This document shows positions 7,568 to 15,313 of a DNA stretch of 32,869 nt, piece by piece. Under the pieces are notes generated by a model. That model was not told where the DNA came from. It ran no database searches and saw nothing but the letters and a program-made list of their open reading frames with translations. Position 1 is the first letter of the stretch; each line of letters begins with the position of its first letter. The position numbers were made by a program, and so were the translations under genes. The stretch is from Chromatiales bacterium (GTDB taxonomy: Bacteria; Pseudomonadota; Gammaproteobacteria; Steroidobacterales; GCA-2729495), in NCBI GenBank assembly GCA_002688175.1, contig NZCC01000066.1:1-32869 (forward strand), given 5' to 3'.

Positions 7568-10319
7568 CGACTTTTTCGAAATCGCAGGTCATGTCCTGAA
7601 AAATGACATTGGGCTCGAACTGAAATAAGCGGTAATTAATGTGGCCCTGACCGCCCGCTACCGAAGTCGGCTTGATCAGACCTGCCGTCGATATCACCGC
7701 ACCGAAATTCTGCCGGTCGCGAAACATCATCGGGTCCCAGCCGTGATACATGTAAGTCGTCCCCGGTTGGATCGCAGCGCTGACATGGGCCATAGCAACG
7801 AATGAGCCGAGGGAGTTAAACACCCGGATGATGTCACCATCTGCGACGCTACGGTCTGCGGCATCCTCCGGATTCACGTAGATGTCCGGCTCACCGCGCT
7901 GGAGACTGACGAGAAGAGGATCATCCCGCCACATCGTGTGAATCCCATGGCGGGCATGACCCTGCAGGAATCGCAACGAATAGCCTTTGGTGGCCAGAGG
8001 TGCACGGTGCGTAGGTATCGCTTCGCCTTCCTGCAGAAACCAGTCGTGATCTATATAAAACTGCTGGCGGCCCGTGAGTGTGTGATAGGGTTTCTTGTCG
8101 CTCACGCTGCGAATCAAGGTATCTACATAGGGCGACTCGGGGCCGTATATCACACCATCGTCGCTGCCCGGCAATCGGGTAATACCATTTTTTGCCAGCG
8201 TGTCGAATGATTCTTTCGGCAGCCCGGGATTGGCCGCAATCTGAAAATCCAAAGCATCGCGCATGCGCGTATAAGCACCATTCTTGGTGAACAGGTTATG
8301 GAATTGGGTGAAATCGCGCTGCACCGGCATGCCCATGAAGTTGTCCTCGATGGGTTTCACGCCCCGCTCCTGAGCCCGCTCGCTGATGGCCTTAGCCAGC
8401 CTCTTGAACAATTCGAAGTCATCTACAGACTCACCAAGTGGCGACACGGCGGCATCCAGCACCTGTAGATACGGCGTCCACGGCCAGAGCACGAGGTCCT
8501 CGCGCTCATAATGATGGGCCACCGGCAGGACGTAGTCCGCATACATGGCGGTTACGCCCATGTCGGGCACACAGGCCACGATATGGTCGAGTTTCTCAAA
8601 GATCTCTTCGCGCCAGCGCTTGCCCGAGGCCCGCCAGTTGGCGGTATTCGAACCTACGTAAAACCCCATTTTCAAGGGTGTGCGCCCGTAATCAGCAAAC
8701 CAGCCCTTCTCAACCGACTCCTGGAAGTACCGATCAAAATGTTCGGCGATCTCCTCACCGTAAACTTGCCTATTCAGTGCCTTGCCATCGGCATGGGTAT
8801 AGTCCCAGCGAGACATAGTCGCTGCCCTCAGCGTAGGCGGCAGTCCGTCGAATATGAAACCCATCTGGTCATCGGCCTTGCCCATATTCATGAATTGAAA
8901 ACCAGCGCCCGGTTTTCCCAGGTTGCCGGTGATCGACAACAGCAAAAGCATCGAGCGCTGCAACAAGTCACCATGCAGCCACTTGCATGCCCGGAAGCCC
9001 GAAAAAATCATGGCCGGTCCGGCATTCGCAAACTGTCGCGCGACACTGCGTATCACATCGGGATGCACGCCCGTAATTTCAGTTGCGCGTTCAGGCGCAA
9101 ATGCGGCCGAATGCTCCTTGACGAGTTCGAAAACCGTTGTGACTTCGACCTGTCCTGTTGCTGTTTCGACGGTCCAGCGCCCCTCTAGAGCCGGCTGGAG
9201 ACCACCAAGGGTCAGGCGTTCTGTCGACTCGGGCGGCGGCGGTCCGGGCATCGGCATCGTGAAACCTGTGCCGGGCGCCTTGGCTATTGCCGACGCCGCT
9301 TCATCCCAGAAATAAAATTCCTGATCCGAAGCTTCTGCATCGTCGGTCAGATCCGTCGTGCGCAAAAACTTTCGGTTGTCGGTACGCACCAGGAACGGGA
9401 GGTCAGTCTGTTCGCGAATATATTCGGCATCGATGCTGCCATCCTGAATAATGGTGTACACCATCGACATGGCCAGGGCTGCATCAGTCCCCGGCTTTGG
9501 ATTCACCCACTGGCTCGCATGCATGGCCGTTGGCGTGAATTCAGGCGAGATCGCGATGACCTCCGTCCCGTTGTAGCGTGCCTCCCAGAAGAAATGCGCG
9601 TCCGGGATGCGGGTGACTGCCGGATTGCAGTACCAGATCAGGCAGGTCCGTGATTTGAAGATTGCGGCCGCTGTGTCACCGAGCATGGCCTCGCCGAGGG
9701 TCAGGTACACGCCGGTCGGCAGGTCGCCGACGCCAGCAAAGGCTTCCGGCATCGGGCTCCCGGAAATAGTGGTAAAGCGGAAGTTAGCCATCATCGATGC
9801 GCGTTTCATGGCCATCTGGGTACCCATGCCGAAGGTAACGGACTCGGGCCCGTGTGCCACACAGGTATCGATGAAGCGGTCGGCGATATCCGCCAGGCCC
9901 GCATCCCAGGTCACCCGCTCCCACTGGCCAGCACCGCGTTCTCCCACGCGCTTCATCGGGTACAGGACGCGCTGGTTACCGTACATATACTTGGCATGTC
10001 TGAGACCTTTCTGGCAGCCCCGTGGCCCGTAATCCGGCGCATCCGGGTCCGACTTGCCGTACTCCCCCTGCTGTTCCTCGCGCCAGACGATGCCTTCCTT
10101 GACGTAAACATTGAACGCACAGCCGCCCTGGCAGTTGGTACCGTGGGTACCGTGCACAACCTTGTCCCAGGTCCATTTCTCGCGCATCAGGTCTTCCCAG
10201 CCGCCGTAGGTTGCCTGCGCGTCGCTTTGCGCAAAGCTCTGCGTCGCAAACTTCAACGACAATGCGGCCGCACCGCTGCCGGTAATAAATTGGCGTCTGC
10301 TCGTGGTTTCGGAAAACAT
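7560..10319 (-). CDS. Tat-exported molybdopterin oxidoreductase, NarG/type II DMSO-reductase family alpha subunit
   Basis: A 919-residue molybdenum bis-MGD enzyme. A Tat signal lies at the N-terminus (S-R-R-Q-F-I at residues 7-12, hydrophobic stretch, then SFAQS), so it is folded in the cytoplasm and exported. The FS0 cluster ligands H59-x3-C63-x3-C67-x34-C102 match the NarG/ethylbenzene-dehydrogenase pattern with its His ligand. The probable Mo ligand is Asp199 in G-D-L-P-T-G, and I-P-D-A-H-F-F-W-E-A-R-Y-N-G resembles NarG. The C-terminal part has the MGD-binding domain (about residues 780-900). Relatives are nitrate, selenate and chlorate reductases, DMS dehydrogenase, and ethylbenzene or steroid C25 hydroxylases. 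The start has AGGGAG seven bases upstream. No beta (4x Fe-S) or heme gamma gene is in the window, which is abnormal for the family. In this catabolic context substrate oxidation is more likely than respiration. Confidence 0.88.
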   Translation of the reverse strand: MFSETTSRRQFITGSGAAALSLKFATQSFAQSDAQATYGGWEDLMREKWTWDKVVHGTHGTNCQGGCAFNVYVKEGIVWREEQQGEYGKSDPDAPDYGPRGCQKGLRHAKYMYGNQRVLYPMKRVGERGAGQWERVTWDAGLADIADRFIDTCVAHGPESVTFGMGTQMAMKRASMMANFRFTTISGSPMPEAFAGVGDLPTGVYLTLGEAMLGDTAAAIFKSRTCLIWYCNPAVTRIPDAHFFWEARYNGTEVIAISPEFTPTAMHASQWVNPKPGTDAALAMSMVYTIIQDGSIDAEYIREQTDLPFLVRTDNRKFLRTTDLTDDAEASDQEFYFWDEAASAIAKAPGTGFTMPMPGPPPPESTERLTLGGLQPALEGRWTVETATGQVEVTTVFELVKEHSAAFAPERATEITGVHPDVIRSVARQFANAGPAMIFSGFRACKWLHGDLLQRSMLLLLSITGNLGKPGAGFQFMNMGKADDQMGFIFDGLPPTLRAATMSRWDYTHADGKALNRQVYGEEIAEHFDRYFQESVEKGWFADYGRTPLKMGFYVGSNTANWRASGKRWREEIFEKLDHIVACVPDMGVTAMYADYVLPVAHHYEREDLVLWPWTPYLQVLDAAVSPLGESVDDFELFKRLAKAISERAQERGVKPIEDNFMGMPVQRDFTQFHNLFTKNGAYTRMRDALDFQIAANPGLPKESFDTLAKNGITRLPGSDDGVIYGPESPYVDTLIRSVSDKKPYHTLTGRQQFYIDHDWFLQEGEAIPTHRAPLATKGYSLRFLQGHARHGIHTMWRDDPLLVSLQRGEPDIYVNPEDAADRSVADGDIIRVFNSLGSFVAMAHVSAAIQPGTTYMYHGWDPMMFRDRQNFGAVISTAGLIKPTSVAGGQGHINYRLFQFEPNVIFQDMTCDFEKVDV

Positions 10320-10470
10320 GCCGATGCTCCCTCTCTGGCTCCGGTTTTCTTTATACGGTAATCAAATCAATCGAACAGCACCAGGACAAGACTGTTCGGC
10401 TCCTGATCCGCACTGCGCCCGTTAAACCGGACACTCCCAAAGCAGCAGGAGATGGCCGGCAGGCCCAACG
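10320..10470. other. Gap within the catabolic operon
   Basis: This 151-base spacer lies between the HCCA-isomerase-like gene and the molybdenum oxidoreductase and is the largest gap in the operon. It could hold an internal promoter for the last three genes, but I see no clear -35/-10 pair and no hairpin followed by a T-run. Confidence 0.3.
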
Positions 10471-11106
10471 TCAGCCATGCTGTCCGGGCATGACAAATTT
10501 TCTATCGCTTCGCTGACCCAATGCAAATTCAACGAGCGGCAAACGATCATTACCGAAAAACATCTGCTCATCGACGAATAAGGTTGGCGCGCCGAATCCG
10601 CCGCGCTTGAACAACCTGTCGGTATTCGCCGCCACGCTTTCGCCATGGTCAGGATTAGCGAGTTCCTGCTCGAAGGCGTCGCGCTCGAGTCCGGCCACTG
10701 CGGCAAGTTCAGCCAATACTACGGGATCAGCAATATCCCGGTTGGGCCCGAAATACGCTGAGAACACAGCATCACTGAAAGCTGCGACTTGTCCTTGCTG
10801 ATCCGCGATAACGGCACCGATCGCCGCAAGGCCTGAATCAGCGGGCCATTCATCCGGCCGATTCATCGTGATGCCAACGTAATCTGCCCACGCTTCAATA
10901 TCCTGTGCCTGATAAGCCGCCCTGCGCGGATCACCGGGTTCCCGTGATACCGGCTGTCCCGGATTAACCTGTTCCAGTAACCGGTCGAGCACGATCGGCC
11001 GCCAGAGGATATCCGAACCGGTCCGTTTCGCCGCCTCGGTTAGACGTATGAACGCGAAATAGCTCCACGGGCATGAATAATCGAAATAGAACTCGACCGA
11101 CGCCAT
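10471..11106 (-). CDS. HCCA-isomerase / DsbA-like thioredoxin-fold protein
   Basis: A 211-residue member of the DsbA/GST-kappa superfamily that includes 2-hydroxychromene-2-carboxylate isomerase, a glutathione-dependent step in naphthalene-type degradation. The N-terminal strand E-F-Y-F-D-Y is followed by S11-C12-P13-W14-S15-Y16. The C-terminal G-F-G-A-P-T-L-F-V-D-E segment contains the cis-Pro, and F-F-G-N-D-R-L follows; both are characteristic. In Pseudomonas HCCA isomerase the residue before the Pro is the active Ser11; here that place is Cys12, giving a monothiol C-P-W-S intermediate between the isomerase and FrnE-type C-P-W-C proteins. The gene starts 13 bases after the CoA-ligase stop with no strong ribosome-binding site, suggesting coupling. 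An isomerase or thiol-redox role is likely. Confidence 0.82.
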   Translation of the reverse strand: MASVEFYFDYSCPWSYFAFIRLTEAAKRTGSDILWRPIVLDRLLEQVNPGQPVSREPGDPRRAAYQAQDIEAWADYVGITMNRPDEWPADSGLAAIGAVIADQQGQVAAFSDAVFSAYFGPNRDIADPVVLAELAAVAGLERDAFEQELANPDHGESVAANTDRLFKRGGFGAPTLFVDEQMFFGNDRLPLVEFALGQRSDRKFVMPGQHG

Positions 11107-11119
11107 ATCTGTCAGACCA

Positions 11120-12640
11120 TCAATCCCGCTTGCGCAGGTCGGTCTTTAGCACTTTGCCAGTCGCATTGCGGGGAATGGCGTCAATATATTCGATATCCCG
11201 CGGAGTCTTCATGCGCGAGATTTTGCTCTCACAAAATTCCATCAGTGCCTCTTTATCTGTGGTAGCTCCACTTTTTGACACGACATACGCTTTCAGGCTT
11301 TCGCCCCATTTCTCATCAGGCACACCGATGACGGCAACATCAACCACCTCGGGATGAGTAATCATGACTTCCTCTATCTCACGCGGATAGATATTGACGC
11401 CACCCGAGATCACCATGTCTTTCTTACGGTCGACGATATACAGGTAGCCCTCCGCATCCCGCCGCACCAGGTCGCCGACCGTTACCCATCCATCCTGATA
11501 GGCCTCCACGGTCTCTTCCGGCCGCTTCCAGTAGCCATTAAACAGGTACGGGCTGGACGAAAAAAGTTCACCCACTTCATCAGTTGCACATTCATTGCCG
11601 CTTTCGTCGCGAACACTAACCAGCGTACCCGGAATAGGTTGTCCGACACAGGCCTTCTTGCGTAGCTGGTCAGCCGGCCGTAAATTCAACACAATCCCGG
11701 CCTCGGTCGATCCGTAGGTCTCGTGCAGAATACCGGGACCGAAAAACTCTACCAGCGTTTCCTTCATGGCCTGTGGCAAGGCTGCCGCATTCGATATGAC
11801 AGTCTTCAGGTCGGCCGGGCGATGCTCATCCAGGAAGGTTTGTTCCAGTGAGAAAATTACATTGAAATGTGTCGGCACACCGAAAAAACCCGTCATCGAT
11901 TCATTCTTCAACTTGACCATGACCTGCTCGGGATCAAATGCATCCATGATTTCGGCATAGCCACCGATGAATACCGGCGCCAGGGAGAAGATCATGCCGG
12001 CTCCGTGGCACATCGGCGCGATGGCAAGGAATCGGTCATCCGGTGCATAACAGCCATACTCGGAAGCCATGGCAAATATGCTCAATATGCGTGAGCGATG
12101 CGGTACCAGCACGCCCTTCGGCTTGCCGGTCGTACCCGAGGTATATGGGATCGTGAATGTGCCCCACTCTTCCACCACAGGTATGACGATGCTGTTGACA
12201 TTACTCAGCCAGTCTTCAAACTCATTATCGATGACAACCGTTCGCTCGATACCGTCAATATCCATATCAGCCAGCTGTTCTGCGCTGTCGCCATCAATAA
12301 ACAACACGCGCGCATTTGCATCTTCACAAATGGCCTTGATCTCGAGTGCCGATAATTTAGGATTAACGGTAGCCAGTGCGACACCGGCCTGGGCGGCGCC
12401 GATGACGATCTCCATGTACTCGATCGAGTTCTGCGCCACGATGGCGCCGTGATCACCATTGTGCAGGCCAAGATCGGCCGACAGGGCCGTGGTAACGCGG
12501 TCGATTCGATCAATTAGCTGTGCATAGGTTCGGGTGCGTTCACGATGGCGATACGCCAGTTTGCCCGGATCACGGCTCGCTGCGGCACGAACACCGCCGG
12601 CCAGGGACAGGTGTCGGAACGAAAACGGCAGCTCACTCAT
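11120..12640 (-). CDS. AMP-forming acyl/aryl-CoA synthetase
   Basis: A 506-residue class I adenylate-forming enzyme, normal length for acid:CoA ligases. It activates a carboxylic acid with ATP and CoA in the cytoplasm. Visible motifs are the P-loop Y-T-S-G-T-T-G-K-P-K-G (166-176), Y-G-S-T-E, V-G-D-L followed by D-R-K-K-D-M-V-I-S-G-G-V-N-I-Y-P, and the C-terminal P-R-N-A-T-G-K with catalytic Lys496. The ATG overlaps the stop of the amidohydrolase gene (ATGA), so the two are translationally coupled. The substrate pocket cannot be assigned by eye; an aromatic, alicyclic or medium-chain acid is plausible given the operon. Confidence 0.93.
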   Translation of the reverse strand: MSELPFSFRHLSLAGGVRAAASRDPGKLAYRHRERTRTYAQLIDRIDRVTTALSADLGLHNGDHGAIVAQNSIEYMEIVIGAAQAGVALATVNPKLSALEIKAICEDANARVLFIDGDSAEQLADMDIDGIERTVVIDNEFEDWLSNVNSIVIPVVEEWGTFTIPYTSGTTGKPKGVLVPHRSRILSIFAMASEYGCYAPDDRFLAIAPMCHGAGMIFSLAPVFIGGYAEIMDAFDPEQVMVKLKNESMTGFFGVPTHFNVIFSLEQTFLDEHRPADLKTVISNAAALPQAMKETLVEFFGPGILHETYGSTEAGIVLNLRPADQLRKKACVGQPIPGTLVSVRDESGNECATDEVGELFSSSPYLFNGYWKRPEETVEAYQDGWVTVGDLVRRDAEGYLYIVDRKKDMVISGGVNIYPREIEEVMITHPEVVDVAVIGVPDEKWGESLKAYVVSKSGATTDKEALMEFCESKISRMKTPRDIEYIDAIPRNATGKVLKTDLRKRD

Positions 12641-13497
12641 GATTCTTCCAGTTTGAAGACTCGCAACGCATTGTCACGCATCAACATCTGTTTTGCGTCA
12701 TCACGAAAACCAAGCTCATTGACCTCGGCCACCCCACGTTCGGGATCAATGACCGGCCAGTCGGTCCCGAACATGACCTTGTGACGTCCATATGAATTTG
12801 CATAGTGCACGAATGAATCGGGCCAGTATTTCGGTGCATAGGCATCGCCTGCCGTGTAGACATTTTCATGCTTCCAGCACATCGAAATCATTTCATCGGT
12901 CCACGGTATGCCAATATGAATACCGATGAGCCGGAGTTCCGGAAAATCGATGGCGACCTGATCGAGGCAGATCGGCCGGCCGACACTCGGCAGCCGGCGT
13001 TCACGTGAGTACACAAGATTGTGGCCGACCTGCATCATGATCGGAATATCGAGTTCACAGCACTTCGAGTAAAACGGATAATACTTGGCATGATCCGGCG
13101 CGAGTCCACACCAGTGCGGATACAGATGTGCCCCGACAAAACCGTATTCAGTTACGGCCTGCTCAAGATCATAAATACCCTGCATGCCACGAAACGGATC
13201 GATGCCGGCCAGCCCGGAGAAACGCTCGGGATGCTGCTGGCAGACCTCGTGAACGCGTGCATAAGGAATTTCGAAGCCACCTTTGACGTTAATATCACCA
13301 GCTCGCACCGCCACCAATAAAGATCGCTCTATCCCCGCCCGGTCCATACGGCCAAGATAATCTTCAATTGTGACGCCGCCACGAATTTCCTCGGGCATGC
13401 GTACCTGCGCTTTGAAGGCCTCATCCAGACCGGTCTGTCCGTTGCGAACCTCTTCGGGTGTGAACAGATTACAGACGATATCGATGGTGCCGGCCAT
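12637..13497 (-). CDS. Amidohydrolase-2 (ACMSD-like) family protein lacking the N-terminal HxH
   Basis: A 286-residue TIM-barrel amidohydrolase of the ACMSD/gamma-resorcylate decarboxylase type (Pfam Amidohydro_2). Later metal or catalytic residues are visible: His159 in Q-V-G-H-N, His194 in G-I-H-I-G-I-P-W, and Asp246 in F-G-T-D-W-P. At the first strand, where the family has D-x-H-x-H, this protein reads D6-I-V8-C-N10, so both metal-binding histidines are missing. Family members hydrolyse lactones or amides or decarboxylate ring acids. This variant may bind its metal differently or not need it. AAGGA lies seven bases before the ATG. It sits between the bicupin and the CoA ligase, so a ring-cleavage-product hydrolase or decarboxylase is a reasonable guess. 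Confidence 0.85.
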   Translation of the reverse strand: MAGTIDIVCNLFTPEEVRNGQTGLDEAFKAQVRMPEEIRGGVTIEDYLGRMDRAGIERSLLVAVRAGDINVKGGFEIPYARVHEVCQQHPERFSGLAGIDPFRGMQGIYDLEQAVTEYGFVGAHLYPHWCGLAPDHAKYYPFYSKCCELDIPIMMQVGHNLVYSRERRLPSVGRPICLDQVAIDFPELRLIGIHIGIPWTDEMISMCWKHENVYTAGDAYAPKYWPDSFVHYANSYGRHKVMFGTDWPVIDPERGVAEVNELGFRDDAKQMLMRDNALRVFKLEES

Positions 13498-13531
13498 TTA
13501 CGAATCCTTGAAATTCACGGGTGTGAAAAAC

Positions 13532-14437
13532 TTATTGGCCATCAAGATCCCAATCACCCACCGACCGGGTTCGTACCGGTATACCGGCAATAACAGGTGC
13601 CTGGGTCTTGAGATCGTAGTTCAGGGCATCACCCTCAACGATAATCCGCTCATTGACGGTAATCCAGTTAATCAAGGACCCGTCAAGACGGAAAAATCCG
13701 GCCCAGCCACGCTCTTCACCCGCCACGAAATGACCATGTTTAACCTTCGCCGGCCGGAAAAAATAAGTACCGGCATCAAGTGTGCCAAAGTTATAAACGA
13801 GATTGCCCTCAAGACTGTACGCTTCTTCAAAGACCGGGTGATGCACCATCCGGTTATCCGACCATCCCGGTGGAGCCCAGGCCAGCATCGTGACAAAACC
13901 CTTGTTGTTTTCGCCCTCTGGCGCAGGGTCGTGATACAGCAATTTAAGCTTCAAAAAGCGCTGCGTGTCGCCTTCGTAGACATTCGGCATCCATTCCATC
14001 CGCGATGTATCGACGACCGTAAATTCACCGGGTTCATTTGACGCAGTGTTGCCGCCCCGGGGTATAAAATCGGCACGATTCTTTTTCGCCAGCGAAAACC
14101 CCCAGTCGCCATATTCCCTGAACATCAGGATCTCGGTACCTTCCTGTACGGATACTTTCGGGATCATCAAACCAGCCGGGGCTCGATAATAGCTACCCTT
14201 ACCCAGCAGGCGATCGCCAATTTTTATCGTTCCCTGCACGACATACCACTCGATATCAGCGTGGTGATAGCCGGCCTCCCGTTCCCAGGCGCTATCGAAC
14301 AACACGCGCATTGATGCCGAGCCGTCTTCCTCATCGTAGGACAGATTTCTCTGCCGAACTTTGCCTTCGCCACGTGGTAATTCCGCCTTGTGCCAGCAAA
14401 GATCGGCTTCCTGAATTAATTCAACATGAGGTCGCAC
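13532..14437 (-). CDS. Bicupin protein, possible metal-dependent dioxygenase or isomerase
   Basis: A 301-residue protein with two cupin barrels. The first (about 45-115) has G-Y-H58-H59-x3-E63 followed by V-V-Q-G, but no His in its second motif. The second (about 190-245) has M-V-H199-H200-x4-E205...E-G and then K-H234-G-H236-F, so it carries the more complete metal site. Double cupins near CoA ligases and amidohydrolases are often ring-modifying dioxygenases, but sensor-type cupins (ChrR-like) also fit. The start is GTG at 14437 with AAGGAG six bases upstream. It is the first gene of the leftward operon that continues to 5411. Confidence 0.78.
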   Translation of the reverse strand: MRPHVELIQEADLCWHKAELPRGEGKVRQRNLSYDEEDGSASMRVLFDSAWEREAGYHHADIEWYVVQGTIKIGDRLLGKGSYYRAPAGLMIPKVSVQEGTEILMFREYGDWGFSLAKKNRADFIPRGGNTASNEPGEFTVVDTSRMEWMPNVYEGDTQRFLKLKLLYHDPAPEGENNKGFVTMLAWAPPGWSDNRMVHHPVFEEAYSLEGNLVYNFGTLDAGTYFFRPAKVKHGHFVAGEERGWAGFFRLDGSLINWITVNERIIVEGDALNYDLKTQAPVIAGIPVRTRSVGDWDLDGQ

Positions 14438-14641
14438 TGAAGACTCCTTATTTCTTACCGTGGATCAGGCCAATAATCACTAATATAAGCAATATCATCC
14501 GACTAAGAAGATTTTGCAAGATACTCTGCAATCACCACCAAATGGTGCACAGATCTGCGGGGCGATGTTCGCCATGCGATTATACAGGTAGAATCAGGAA
14601 TTCGGGATAGTGACTGTCTGACCGACCCATAAGGAGTACTA
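14438..14641. promoter_or_regulatory. Divergent promoter region of the catabolic operon
   Basis: This 204-base region separates the leftward catabolic operon from the rightward membrane-protein gene. Two small inverted repeats lie in it: CACCA-AA-TGGTG at 14536-14547 and GGCGA-TGT-TCGCC at 14561-14573. Either could be an operator for a local regulator, although no regulator gene is present in the window. AAGGAG sequences close both ends, serving the two start codons. Confidence 0.45.
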
Positions 14642-15313
14642 ATGGCTGGCTACGACGTCTGGAAATTTCTGCATATCATGATGTTCGTGTTCTGGATTGG
14701 CACGGATCTGGGTGTATTCCTGTCGGCAAAAAAATCTACAGACCCCAATCTCTCCTTCGATGCCCGCGTCACGTTACTGCACATTGCACTGCGCATCGAA
14801 TTGTTACCCCGCACGATGTGGAAAGCCGCGCTCCCGCTCGGCGTCATGCTGATGGTCGGCATGGAATTGATTGATTTTGGGTTGGTCGAGCTAACGCTAA
14901 CCTGGCTGTTCAGTATCGCTTGGTGGGCAGTCAGTATGTACGGCGCATGGCACTACGATAAACCTGTCGGCCACCGGTATGCCAAGTTCACAAACATCCT
15001 GACGGGAGGCGTTGGCATAGGACTTGTCGCAGTAGCGGCCCTGTCGCTGGCCGGCTACGGGCCCATCCCGGCCGATGCCAGCTGGCTGAGCTGGAAAATT
15101 GGTTTTTATGGGCTGATCAACCTGATGGTCATCGTCATGATTATCGTATTTGACCCCCTCGGGGCCGCATTTGGCCGGCTGGCCGTCGAAGGCTCGACAC
15201 CGGAAATTGAAGGCATCATCAGCGGTGTTATGACCCGCTCGATGTGGATTATCTGGGCAACCTACGCGACGATCGCACTGGTTGCCTTTATTGCGACGAC
15301 GAAAGTGATCTGA
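14642..15313 (+). CDS. Integral membrane protein, paralogue of the convergent neighbour
   Basis: A 223-residue inner-membrane protein with about six hydrophobic segments and no enzyme motif I recognise. It resembles the loosely defined CopD/DUF2269-like membrane proteins. The signature H11-x6-W18-x-G-x-D22, then L-S-x3-R42 and P56-R57, recurs with identical spacing in the protein at 15288-16121. His11 at the start of the first helix and His47 could bind heme or a metal; this is inference. AAGGAG lies six bases before the ATG. Its last 26 bases overlap the end of the convergent paralogue. It may work with the molybdenum enzyme as a membrane electron acceptor, but nothing in the sequence proves this. 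Confidence 0.78.
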   Translation: MAGYDVWKFLHIMMFVFWIGTDLGVFLSAKKSTDPNLSFDARVTLLHIALRIELLPRTMWKAALPLGVMLMVGMELIDFGLVELTLTWLFSIAWWAVSMYGAWHYDKPVGHRYAKFTNILTGGVGIGLVAVAALSLAGYGPIPADASWLSWKIGFYGLINLMVIVMIIVFDPLGAAFGRLAVEGSTPEIEGIISGVMTRSMWIIWATYATIALVAFIATTKVI

